Shown: positions 1 through 6,409 of the stretch, one piece after another
Layout: each line of letters opens with the position of its first letter
How positions within the stretch are numbered: position 1 is the first letter of the stretch
DNA from: Candidatus Iainarchaeum sp.
Lineage (GTDB): Archaea; Iainarchaeota; Iainarchaeia; Iainarchaeales; GCA-2688035
Direction: 5' to 3'
NCBI GenBank assembly: GCA_016931555.1
Contig: JAFGEM010000072.1
Span: 1 to 9,566 of the forward strand
DNA: 9,566 bases
Translations under genes and position numbers: made by a program
Notes under the pieces: generated by a model
The model's database searches: none
Told to the model about the DNA's origin: nothing
The model's input: the letters and a program-made list of their open reading frames with translations, nothing else

Positions 1-1343
1 AAGAGCAGGGAAACATTCTGGTTTGGAAAATTCAAATAATAAACATCCTCAAACACTTCACACATTGTGCGTGCAATGCTATCGCGCACCATGGTTTTTT
101 CATAAGAGGCACTTTCAATTGTACCGCACATTAATCCTGCTTCCCAACTATCTTCACATGTATTTTGCGTAGTGTAAAAGCTGTAATTTACTAAAACCCC
201 ATCCTCTTCAAGCCTTGAATCTGCGAGTTCAAAAAATTCTTTTGAAACAGTGTGAAAGGGGATAAAACGCGCGTTAATAGTGTTGTTAAAAATTATTCCA
301 TATCTCTTGTCATTTACCTGCAGGAAATGCCGCGCATCATCAACAAAAACTTTTGTGTTTTCAAGTTCTCCCAGTCCAAAGTGCGAGTAGGCAAGCTCTA
401 CTACTTTTCCATCAAGCTCCACTCCCTCAATTGCAACCTCCGGATAAAATGATTCTATTTTTCCTGCAACTGTCCCGCTTGCAAAACCCAGAATCAAAAC
501 ATCCTCCTTTTCAATTATGTGCGGGAATACTGCCATTGCATCGTAAAAATAGAGTTCAAGGGTTTCATTTTCCTCATGATAGGACATTGGAGAACCGTTT
601 AGAATTAGCCAGCGTGTGCCGTCGAACTGCTTTACCTCAATCAGATTGTAAGCGCTTTCAGTGCTTACTAACAAATACTTGCTTGGAGTTTCTGCAAAAA
701 CAAATATTGCCGAAAAAAGCAGTACTGCGATTACTAGCATTGCAAGCAAAATCTTTTTCCGCGCTTTCTCAAGATTTAAACCAATTAGCGCGGTTATAAC
801 CAAGCCTGCAAAACACCCTATCATTGTTGCCTTGCTTCCAAAAAACGGGAGAAAATAGAATGTAGGGAGAAACACTCCTAAAATGCTTCCAAAATTTGAG
901 AGCGCGTAAATGTTTCCTATTGTTGTTCCTTCCTTGCCTTTCTTCAGAAGCATTTTTGTTGCAATGGGAGAAACCATGCTAAGAAGAATTGAAGGCGGAA
1001 CTAAGAGAATGACTGATGCAAGGGAAATGCCTGCGAACAGATTCCATTTTGATATTGCCTCCAAAAACAGGGGATAAATTATGATTGCAATTGCAAGGTA
1101 AAATGTTGCTGCCAAAATTATTTTGTATATTGTTTCAAATTTTCCCGCCCTGTCTGCAAGCATGCCGCCAAAAAAATATCCTATTGAAAGTGATACAAGA
1201 ATTATTCCTATTATCGTCCCCCAGACAAAAATGCTGTAGCCAAAAAAAGACGCCAAAATTCTTATGCCCACAATCTCCAGAGCCATTACTACAAAGCCCG
1301 CTAAAAAAACATTCAAAAGCAAAACAGCTTTCCCTGGATTCAT
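1..1343 (-). CDS. Membrane-fused spermidine-synthase-like protein (partial, C-terminus beyond window)
   Basis: An open frame runs from ATG at 1343 to the left edge (447 visible codons, no stop), so the gene is cut off at its 3' end. The first ~215 residues are hydrophobic with about six membrane segments, resembling the MFS-like half of 'fused MFS/spermidine synthase' proteins. The rest is a Rossmann-type spermidine-synthase-like domain: YHE at about 255-257, a glycine-rich nucleotide loop GFASGTVAG at 286-294, an acidic strand end VELD (about 308-311), VDDARHF near 334, and IPFHTVSKEFF near 361-371. The catalytic Asp region, usually DAF or DxxDP, reads FNNTINA (352-358), so aminopropyl transfer is doubtful. 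The start overlaps the stop of the upstream lipoprotein gene as ATGA, with GGAGG at 1351-1355 as ribosome binding site. Architecture is fairly certain; activity and substrate are unknown. Confidence 0.8.
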   Translation of the reverse strand, partial: MNPGKAVLLLNVFLAGFVVMALEIVGIRILASFFGYSIFVWGTIIGIILVSLSIGYFFGGMLADRAGKFETIYKIILAATFYLAIAIIIYPLFLEAISKWNLFAGISLASVILLVPPSILLSMVSPIATKMLLKKGKEGTTIGNIYALSNFGSILGVFLPTFYFLPFFGSKATMIGCFAGLVITALIGLNLEKARKKILLAMLVIAVLLFSAIFVFAETPSKYLLVSTESAYNLIEVKQFDGTRWLILNGSPMSYHEENETLELYFYDAMAVFPHIIEKEDVLILGFASGTVAGKIESFYPEVAIEGVELDGKVVELAYSHFGLGELENTKVFVDDARHFLQVNDKRYGIIFNNTINARFIPFHTVSKEFFELADSRLEEDGVLVNYSFYTTQNTCEDSWEAGLMCGTIESASYEKTMVRDSIARTMCEVFEDVYYLNFPNQNVSLL

Positions 1344-1792
1344 TCAAATGCCTCCAATTCTAAATAAAGCTTCTCAATAAAATCAAATTTTTCTGCCCCG
1401 CAGGGAGTAAAAATATACACTTCATAGTTTTTGGTGTCAATGCGACCTGGCGCTAAGCCCCGGACACAGGCGCCCATATCCAAATTTGTTCCCTTGGGAT
1501 AAAAAGAGAAACCATACTCTGGCTCTGCCTCAAAACCACCATACATTATTGTGTATTTGCAAATTAAATCAGGATTGGAAAAAACAATGTTTGCAATTGG
1601 CTCAGCGTTTGTGGAACAATAGCCCTCATAATAGTCAAGGGGTTCCTGCCTGCGCTCCCAATTCTCCTCCAAAGGATACTGCGTCAGAAACTCGATTTCA
1701 TCCCGGGCAGAGGGAGGCTCTGGGCAGCCTGCCAATAACAGGAATAAAAGGGCAAGACAGGGCAATAGTTTTCTCATAAAACCACTAAACAT
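1340..1792 (-). CDS. Small predicted lipoprotein with one copy of the operon's repeated module
   Basis: I place the start at ATG 1792, whose A is also the last base of the upstream gene's TGA stop (TGATG overlap); a TTG start at 1798 and an ATG at 1777 are alternatives. The protein is about 150 residues. It begins with a basic, leucine-rich signal peptide ending in LLLAGC, a lipobox, followed by PEP, suggesting export and lipid anchoring. The mature part is a single domain of about 118 residues matching the three tandem modules of the upstream protein: an EFL..Y.LEE.WER start, IVFSN..LICKY, FSFY.KGT, RGLAP and a TPC near the end. The two conserved cysteines, LIC and TPC, could form a disulfide. 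It has two extra cysteines, in GYC and GAC. I do not recognise the domain and assign no function. The stop overlaps the next gene by four bases. Confidence 0.8.
   Translation of the reverse strand: MFSGFMRKLLPCLALLFLLLAGCPEPPSARDEIEFLTQYPLEENWERRQEPLDYYEGYCSTNAEPIANIVFSNPDLICKYTIMYGGFEAEPEYGFSFYPKGTNLDMGACVRGLAPGRIDTKNYEVYIFTPCGAEKFDFIEKLYLELEAFE
1343..1702 (-). repeat. Unknown ~110-residue module, copy 4 (in the second lipoprotein)
   Basis: The whole mature part of the small lipoprotein: DEIEFLTQYPLEENWER, IANIVFSNPDLIC, IMYGG, YGFSFYPKGT, RGLAPG, YEVYIFTPC, FIEKLYLELE. It aligns end to end with copies 1-3, which indicates that the two lipoproteins are paralogous over this region. Confidence 0.75.
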
Positions 1793-3270
1793 CAACAACT
1801 TAGCAATGGATCCCCCAAGATTGCAATCAGGTCTTTCATGAAGTCAACGTCCTCTGCACAATTGCATTGGAGCAGAACGTCATAGTTTTCACTTTGAAAT
1901 AGCTGCTGGCGCGTCCAATCCATTCCGCAGGGGACTGGCACGGAATCAAAATATCCTTTGTTGTAAAAAGCAAATTCGTAATTTGCATAGTCTTCTGTCT
2001 GGGGAAATCCAAACATTACAACTTCCTTGCATATAACCTCGTCGCTGGAAAATTTTATGACTGCCAAAATGTCACTACTAAGCGGCGTTGTTTCCTCGCG
2101 CACCCAGCTTTCCTCAAGAGAATATTCCCTAAAGGATTCTATTTCTTCCATTTGCAAGATGCCTGCCATTGCATCTAAATGGGAATATACAGAACTGATT
2201 ACATAAGGCGGTTCTGCATCTCCGCACAGAGTGAACACAAGCAAGTCCATGTCATTAAATGAATACTCTTTTACGGGGGAGAGGCCTCTTATGAAACCTT
2301 CAGGGGCAGTGCCTTTTTCATAAAAGGAGAAAACCCATTTTGCTTCAGGATCAATGCCCGGCATTACAAAGTTCTGGCATATCAGTTCATTGTGCTCCAA
2401 AACTATTGTTGCAATATTTCCGTTCCATTTGTAGGCCTCCAAGTCAGGGAAACTTGTTCCAATGTTTCTCTCCCAGCCATCGCCAAAAGAATAGTATTCC
2501 AATAAAGCAATTGGAGTCTCGAGTTTTTTTAGTTCATCAACTATTCCTTGAATAAAATTTGGGAGTTCTGTTTCAGTGCAGGGAGAACTGGCGTAGACTG
2601 TGTAATGGGGAGTATAAAAAACCTCAAAAGGGCCCAAACCAGGGATTACGGCTGTTGGAACATTGCCTTCTTTCCAGAATACAAATGAAAATTCTGCTGT
2701 TCCAGTGCCACCGCCATGCATCATGTGATATTGGCAGAGCCATTCATCATTGCTGAAAATAATTGTTGTTTCCAAATCTCCGGTAGTTGTTGGGGGTTCT
2801 TCTGTTCTAACCCAACCTTCTTCAAGCACATATTCTTTGAGAAAATCAATTGGATTTTGCTCTGAAACGCAGCCCTCATCAACCTCGCCGTCGCAGTCAT
2901 TGTCTTTGCTGTCATTGCAAATCTCAGTAACAGGGCCTATACTGCCTGTGCAGCTTCCCCAAACACCATCAACACAAGCCTGTGTTCCAAATTCGCATTC
3001 CCCAATGTTAGAAACACCGCATTCTCTTGAATCTCCTGTTTGACAGGGACATCCTTCATCAACATCATTGTCACAGTCATTGTCTTTGCTGTCTCCGCAA
3101 ACCTCATTTGCACCAGGGTACGTGCTTGGGTCTGTATCATCACAGTCAAGGAGAGTTCTGTTGCAACTCTCGTAGAACCCGTCTCCGTCAGCATCTACAC
3201 AGGAGGGCTCTGGGCAGCCGCAGAGTGCTATCAAAAGGAGCGGGACTGCAATTATAAAGTATTGTTTCAT
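1792..3270 (-). CDS. Predicted lipoprotein with two MopE-type metal-binding repeats and three copies of an unknown module
   Basis: A 492-residue protein starting at ATG 3270. Residues 1-19 are a signal peptide ending in LCGC, a plausible lipobox with C19 as the lipidated residue. Residues 24-74 match the MopE-type (Cu-binding_MopE) repeat: DADGDG at 26-31, DCDDTDPSTYPGA at 42-54, a Cys and DNDCDNDVDEGC at 63-74. Residues 76-134 hold a second, variant copy ending DNDCDGEVDEGC. Such segments occur in extracellular proteins and bind copper or calcium in characterised cases; the metal here is unknown. Residues 141-250, 254-370 and 377-487 are three diverged copies of an unrecognised module with conserved W, FS(N), a C before Q/K, F.FY.KG and a late C. 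It is the first gene of a three-gene overlapping operon and has its own TATA-like box at leaderless spacing. A surface location is likely; the ligand is unknown. Confidence 0.85.
   Translation of the reverse strand: MKQYFIIAVPLLLIALCGCPEPSCVDADGDGFYESCNRTLLDCDDTDPSTYPGANEVCGDSKDNDCDNDVDEGCPCQTGDSRECGVSNIGECEFGTQACVDGVWGSCTGSIGPVTEICNDSKDNDCDGEVDEGCVSEQNPIDFLKEYVLEEGWVRTEEPPTTTGDLETTIIFSNDEWLCQYHMMHGGGTGTAEFSFVFWKEGNVPTAVIPGLGPFEVFYTPHYTVYASSPCTETELPNFIQGIVDELKKLETPIALLEYYSFGDGWERNIGTSFPDLEAYKWNGNIATIVLEHNELICQNFVMPGIDPEAKWVFSFYEKGTAPEGFIRGLSPVKEYSFNDMDLLVFTLCGDAEPPYVISSVYSHLDAMAGILQMEEIESFREYSLEESWVREETTPLSSDILAVIKFSSDEVICKEVVMFGFPQTEDYANYEFAFYNKGYFDSVPVPCGMDWTRQQLFQSENYDVLLQCNCAEDVDFMKDLIAILGDPLLSC
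1810..2142 (-). repeat. Unknown ~110-residue module, copy 3
   Basis: Residues 377-487: ESFREYSLEESWVR, AVIKFSSDEVIC (C414), VVMFG, YEFAFYNKG, NYDVLLQCNC (C469 and C471), DFMKDLIAIL. It carries an extra Cys (C448), and the second conserved Cys position is doubled, so its disulfide pattern may differ. Confidence 0.75.
2161..2511 (-). repeat. Unknown ~110-residue module, copy 2
   Basis: Residues 254-370: LLEYYSFGDGWER, NIATIVLEHNELIC (C298), VMPG, FSFYEKGTAP, RGLSPV, LLVFTLC (C349), and a C-terminal helix VISSVYSHLDAM. The order and spacing match copy 1. Confidence 0.75.
2521..2850 (-). repeat. Unknown ~110-residue module, copy 1
   Basis: Residues 141-250 of the first lipoprotein. Shared landmarks: FLKEY.LEEGWVR, TTIIFSNDEWLC (C179), HMMHGG, FSFVFWKEG, PGLGPF, YTVYASSPC (C231), FI..IVDELKKL. 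The same landmarks recur in copies 2-4. Confidence 0.75.
2869..3045 (-). repeat. MopE-type Cys/Asp-rich repeat 2
   Basis: Encodes residues 76-134. It lacks the DxDGDG loop but has the companion pattern often paired with it: C..GD...C, GECEFGTQAC, DGVWGSC, then EICNDSKDNDCDGEVDEGC. It ends with the same DNDCD..VDEGC signature as repeat 1. Confidence 0.7.
3049..3201 (-). repeat. MopE-type Cys/Asp-rich repeat 1
   Basis: Encodes residues 24-74 of the first lipoprotein: an EF-hand-like DADGDG loop, DCDDTDPSTYPGA, then DNDCDNDVDEGC. Cysteine and aspartate spacing match the family pattern closely. A 20-base stretch at 3074-3093 is identical to 2894-2913 in repeat 2, so the two repeats are related by duplication or strong codon conservation. 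Confidence 0.8.
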
Positions 3271-3292
3271 AGATAGTAATAGAAATTAGTTT

Positions 3293-3300
3293 TATTTAAA
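3293..3300 (-). promoter_or_regulatory. TATA-like box for the lipoprotein operon, leaderless spacing
   Basis: On the minus strand this reads TTTAAATA, 22 bases before the ATG at 3270. Archaeal TATA boxes sit about 26 bases before the transcription start, which would put the start at or next to the ATG. No Shine-Dalgarno-like sequence precedes this ATG, which fits a leaderless mRNA. Confidence 0.6.
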
Positions 3301-3344
3301 TATTTGTAATCCAAATTTTTGGTTTTTCCTGTTTTTTGGAAATG

Positions 3345-3353
3345 TTTTTATAT
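3345..3353 (+). promoter_or_regulatory. TATA-like box for the arginine decarboxylase gene
   Basis: TTTTTATAT within the 171-base divergent spacer. It predicts a transcript start near 3375, giving a leader of about 65 bases before the TTG start of the decarboxylase, unless a second promoter exists. Based on pattern only. Confidence 0.4.
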
Positions 3354-3428
3354 TCAAACGCATTAATTATAATGTACAATTTCTCAGAGAAAACAATTTT
3401 TCCCGGAGAGAAGAGTTTCAAGGAAAAA

Positions 3429-3435
3429 GGGGTGG
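3429..3435 (+). promoter_or_regulatory. Ribosome binding site deciding the TTG start of the decarboxylase
   Basis: GGGGTGG lies six bases before TTG 3442. No in-frame ATG lies nearby upstream, and the family's usual N-terminus (VPKK..F.T.G.G.HKE) begins immediately after this TTG. Confidence 0.5.
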
Positions 3436-3441
3436 TTTGGT

Positions 3442-3984
3442 TTGGTCCCAAAAAAAGTTTTTTTCACAAATGGCGTTGGTGTGCATAAGGAAAAACTGGC
3501 GAGCTTTGAAATGGCCCTGCGTGATGCTGGTATAGCACAGTTTAATCTTGTTAATGTTTCAAGCATAATGCCGCCTGCGTGCAAGATAGTTACAAAGAAA
3601 AAAGGGCTTCAGGAGCTGCAAGCAGGCGAAATAGTTCACTGCGTAATGAGCAGGAACGATACCTGCGAGCCAAACAGGCTGCTTGCTGCTGCTGTTGGCG
3701 CAGCAGTTCCTGCGGACAAAAGCCAGCACGGCTATATTTCAGAACACCATTGTTACGGGCAGACTGAGCGCGCCACGGGAGATTACGCAGAGGACTTGGC
3801 TGCGGGAATGCTTGCAAGCACTCTTGGAATACAGGACCCCGATGCTGTCGAGTGGAAGGAGAGGCAACAGTATTATAAGATCAGCGGGAAAATTGTGCGT
3901 ACTTTTAATGCCACGCAGTCGAGTGTAGGCGCAAAGAACGGGAATTGGGTTACTGTCCTTGCAGCTGCAGTCTTTATCCCATAA
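3442..3984 (+). CDS. pdaD: Pyruvoyl-dependent arginine decarboxylase
   Basis: Converts arginine to agmatine, the first step of archaeal polyamine synthesis; agmatine is also needed for agmatidine in tRNA-Ile2. The 180-residue proenzyme has the family hallmarks: the self-cleavage site NVSSIMPP, where cleavage between S40 and S41 would turn S41 into the pyruvoyl cofactor; N35 in NLVNVSS; VPADKSQHGYISEHH with E101 as the probable catalytic acid; GDYAEDLAA; and the C-terminal SGKIVRTF...NGNWVTVLAAAVFIP. Length is normal for the longer archaeal forms. The start is TTG at 3442, supported by a ribosome binding site and by the family's N-terminus. An out-of-frame ATG reading frame (3372-3488) overlaps this start. 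The gene is divergent from the lipoprotein operon, convergent with the valyl-tRNA synthetase gene, and apparently monocistronic. Confidence 0.95.
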   Translation: MVPKKVFFTNGVGVHKEKLASFEMALRDAGIAQFNLVNVSSIMPPACKIVTKKKGLQELQAGEIVHCVMSRNDTCEPNRLLAAAVGAAVPADKSQHGYISEHHCYGQTERATGDYAEDLAAGMLASTLGIQDPDAVEWKERQQYYKISGKIVRTFNATQSSVGAKNGNWVTVLAAAVFIP

Positions 3985-4039
3985 AAATTTGGCCGGTGTT
4001 TCTCGGGGACAGAGATTTCTCTTGGCCCTAAATTTTTAT
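3981..4039. terminator. Probable bidirectional terminator between convergent genes
   Basis: ATAAAAATTTGGCC (3981-3994) pairs with GGCC-CT-AAATTTTTAT (4024-4039), a 14-bp inverted repeat with a two-base bulge and a 29-base loop. Each arm gives a run of five T on its own outgoing strand, and both stop codons (TAA 3982-3984; TAG 4028-4030 on the minus strand) lie in the stem. Archaeal termination relies mainly on U-tracts, so the T runs may matter more than the stem. Confidence 0.5.
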
Positions 4040-6409
4040 TTCAAATTTCGTGCCAAGGGAAACTTTTTTGGCGTTGTGCATTGACTGCAAATCCTTTTTT
4101 ATTCCTGCAAACTGTGCAGGAATAAAGAGTTCTTTGATTTCATCGCGCAGTCCTTTTCCCGAATCCTTTTTTGTTTTCCAAATGCTGCTGTTTAACTCGC
4201 ACAATTCTTTTGTAGAAAATCCAATTTTTTTTGTTTTCCTTGAAGTGGGAAATTTTTCGAAATGAATGTCTTTTCCCCTGTTCAAATCAGAGTAAAGCTT
4301 GTGTGTTGCAAATGGAATTATTGGAGCCCAGAGCTTTAGCATTGTTTCAAGGCAATAATTGAGAGTTTGCAGGGCACCGTTCTGCTCCTCTTTTGAAAAC
4401 GCTTTGTTGTCGTTATATGCCCTGCCCTTGGCTATTTCAAGATAGTGCGAGGCAAAAGTTTCCCATAAAAAGTTTTTTAGCAGTATTGCTGGGGCGTGGA
4501 AATCATAATTTTCGTATCTTTCGCGTGTGAATTCTATTATTTCGTTCATTTCCTGTATAATCCAATTGTCTATTTCGCGAAGCTTGGCTTTCTTTGGCTT
4601 TGGAAAGTTTGAAATAAATCTTGCAACATTCCAAAGCTTTACAAGTGTTTTTTGCGCTCCCTGAATGCGGTCAAAGCTGCACCTAAAATCTGTTTTTGTC
4701 AAATCCCCTTCTATCGCAGTCCACAAGCGGAAGGGCTCTGCACCAAATTTTTCGAGAACATCGTGAGGGTCAATCATATTGCCCTTGCTCTTGCTCATTT
4801 TGTTGCCCTTGTCATCAACAATGTGATAGTTTATCCAGGCGTCTTTGAAAACACATTTTCCAGTAAGGTGATGGCATTTGAGCAGCGTGTAATAGAGCCA
4901 TGTTCTCACTATTTCTTTTCCCTGGGGCCTTACTGTGCATGGAAATGCTTTCTTGAAGAATGCGGGCTGCCTTTCGTATCCAAGAATATAAAGCGGGCTT
5001 ATTGAGGAATCAAACCATGTATCAAAAACTCGCGTTTCTCCAATGAATTCCGTTGCACTGCATTTTGGGCACTTCTTTATCGGGGGCTTGTCTTTCCAAG
5101 GCTGATAGTATTTGCCCTTTTCAGGGAGAATTGGAGCATTGCATTTTTTGCAGTACCACAGTGGAATTTCTGTTGCATAATAGCGTCTTCTGGAGATTGG
5201 CCAGTCTATTGAGATTGAGTCAATCCAGTCTAAGAGTATTTGCCTGCTTTTGGGAGAATAAAAATTTACTTTTTTTGCTAACTCTCGCATTTTGTCCTTA
5301 AAATCAAGCTGTTTGAGGTAATATTCTTTCATTGAAATGAATTCTATTTCGTCTTTGCTGCGCTCGCATATTGGTGTCCTGTGCACAACAGGCTTTTGCC
5401 CAACGAGTAATTCCTTTGCACGGAGTTCTTCAATCATTTTTTGGCGGGCCTCGCGCACTCTCAGGCCTTTCAGGAGCCCTGAGTGTTCATTCATTTTGCC
5501 GTCTGAACCAATTGCAATCACTGGCTTTATGTCCATTTCCCGAAAAAAGCGTATGTCTGTCAAATCCCCTGCAGAACACATCATCATTATTCCAGTGCCT
5601 TTTTCAGGATCTGCATAGGGGTGGGCTTTAATTGGAACCTCTTTTCCGAATATTGGAGAGACTGCAGTTTTGCCCTCTAAATGCTTGTATCTGTCATCAG
5701 TTGGGTTATAGATGACCATTCCAATTGTGCAGATTAATTCAGGGCGTGTAGTGCCTATTATCAGATCTTCCCCTGTCTCTTTGACCTTGAATTTTACGTC
5801 ATTGAATTTTGAGGCAATCTCAGCATACTCTACTTCAGAATCTGCAATTGTTGTACGGCAGCCTGGGCAATAGTTTGTAATGCGCTCGTCCTCGTAAATG
5901 AGCCCTTTTTTCCACAAGTCAATGAATGTCCCCTGTGTCAGTGCCCTATATTCTGGAGAATCTGTCAGGTATAATGAGCCTATTTCTTTGCCTTCTTCCC
6001 AGGAGTTAAAGCCAATGCCGAGTTTGAGGAAAGAGTCTTTTGATTCTGTGCTGCTTTCTTCGAGCACTTGCTTGCATTTTTGCATGAATTCTTCCCTTAA
6101 AACCGAGTGCGGGCTTATTTTGAAGCGCTTTTCCGCAGCCATTTCAATGGGCAGGCCATTCCTGTCCAACCCTAAAGGGAATAGGACTTCGTGGCCTGTC
6201 ATGCGCTTGAAGCGTGCAAAAAAATCCATTAGCACATATGTTGTTGCCTGTCCAATGTGCACAGGTGTGTTTACATAGGGGGGCGGCGTGTCTATTGAGA
6301 AAACTGGTTTTTTGCTTGTCCCCTTGAATGCATAGAGCTTTTTTTTCTTCCAGTTTTCAAAAATAGGTTTTTCAAGCTCTTTGCCCCATGTTTTCTCTGC
6401 AATTGCCAC
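4028..6409 (-). CDS. valS: Valyl-tRNA synthetase, short form with variant HIGH motif
   Basis: Charges tRNA-Val with valine. The 793-residue class I synthetase shows, in order: DTPPPYVNTPVHIGQ (HIGQ at 51-54 in place of HIGH), LDRNGLPIE (81-89, replacing the usual WDxHGLPTE), NYCPGCRTTIADSEVEY (CxxC at 181-184), the CP1 editing domain with GTTRPE at 219-224 and GTGIMMMCSAGD at 271-282, a pair of CxxC zinc-type motifs (420-423, 447-450), the ValRS-typical FDTWFDSSISPL (462-473), KMSKS at 537-541, and an anticodon-binding helical domain. DTWFDSSISPL and the editing-domain sequence favour ValRS over IleRS. It is shorter than common archaeal ValRS (roughly 870-890 residues), mainly at the C-terminus. 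The start is GTG 6409; the next ATG is far inside the catalytic domain. It is convergent with the decarboxylase gene and divergent from nucS. Confidence 0.93.
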   Translation of the reverse strand: MAIAEKTWGKELEKPIFENWKKKKLYAFKGTSKKPVFSIDTPPPYVNTPVHIGQATTYVLMDFFARFKRMTGHEVLFPLGLDRNGLPIEMAAEKRFKISPHSVLREEFMQKCKQVLEESSTESKDSFLKLGIGFNSWEEGKEIGSLYLTDSPEYRALTQGTFIDLWKKGLIYEDERITNYCPGCRTTIADSEVEYAEIASKFNDVKFKVKETGEDLIIGTTRPELICTIGMVIYNPTDDRYKHLEGKTAVSPIFGKEVPIKAHPYADPEKGTGIMMMCSAGDLTDIRFFREMDIKPVIAIGSDGKMNEHSGLLKGLRVREARQKMIEELRAKELLVGQKPVVHRTPICERSKDEIEFISMKEYYLKQLDFKDKMRELAKKVNFYSPKSRQILLDWIDSISIDWPISRRRYYATEIPLWYCKKCNAPILPEKGKYYQPWKDKPPIKKCPKCSATEFIGETRVFDTWFDSSISPLYILGYERQPAFFKKAFPCTVRPQGKEIVRTWLYYTLLKCHHLTGKCVFKDAWINYHIVDDKGNKMSKSKGNMIDPHDVLEKFGAEPFRLWTAIEGDLTKTDFRCSFDRIQGAQKTLVKLWNVARFISNFPKPKKAKLREIDNWIIQEMNEIIEFTRERYENYDFHAPAILLKNFLWETFASHYLEIAKGRAYNDNKAFSKEEQNGALQTLNYCLETMLKLWAPIIPFATHKLYSDLNRGKDIHFEKFPTSRKTKKIGFSTKELCELNSSIWKTKKDSGKGLRDEIKELFIPAQFAGIKKDLQSMHNAKKVSLGTKFEIKI

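Noticed and set aside
353..799. A 148-residue plus-strand open frame
   Set aside because: It lies antisense to the synthase-like gene, whose minus-strand frame is open across the region and has recognisable motifs. The plus-strand product is low-complexity and matches nothing.
2937..3194. Minus-strand frame rich in T and M over the MopE repeats
   Set aside because: An alternate-frame shadow of the repeat-rich lipoprotein gene.
1..3984. Polyamine gene cluster of arginine decarboxylase plus spermidine synthase
   Set aside because: The two genes are on opposite strands in separate transcription units about 2.1 kb apart, and the synthase-like domain lacks the catalytic Asp, so a shared pathway is not supported.
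5898..6278. A 126-residue plus-strand open frame
   Set aside because: Antisense to the valyl-tRNA synthetase catalytic core; it resembles a shadow of that gene.
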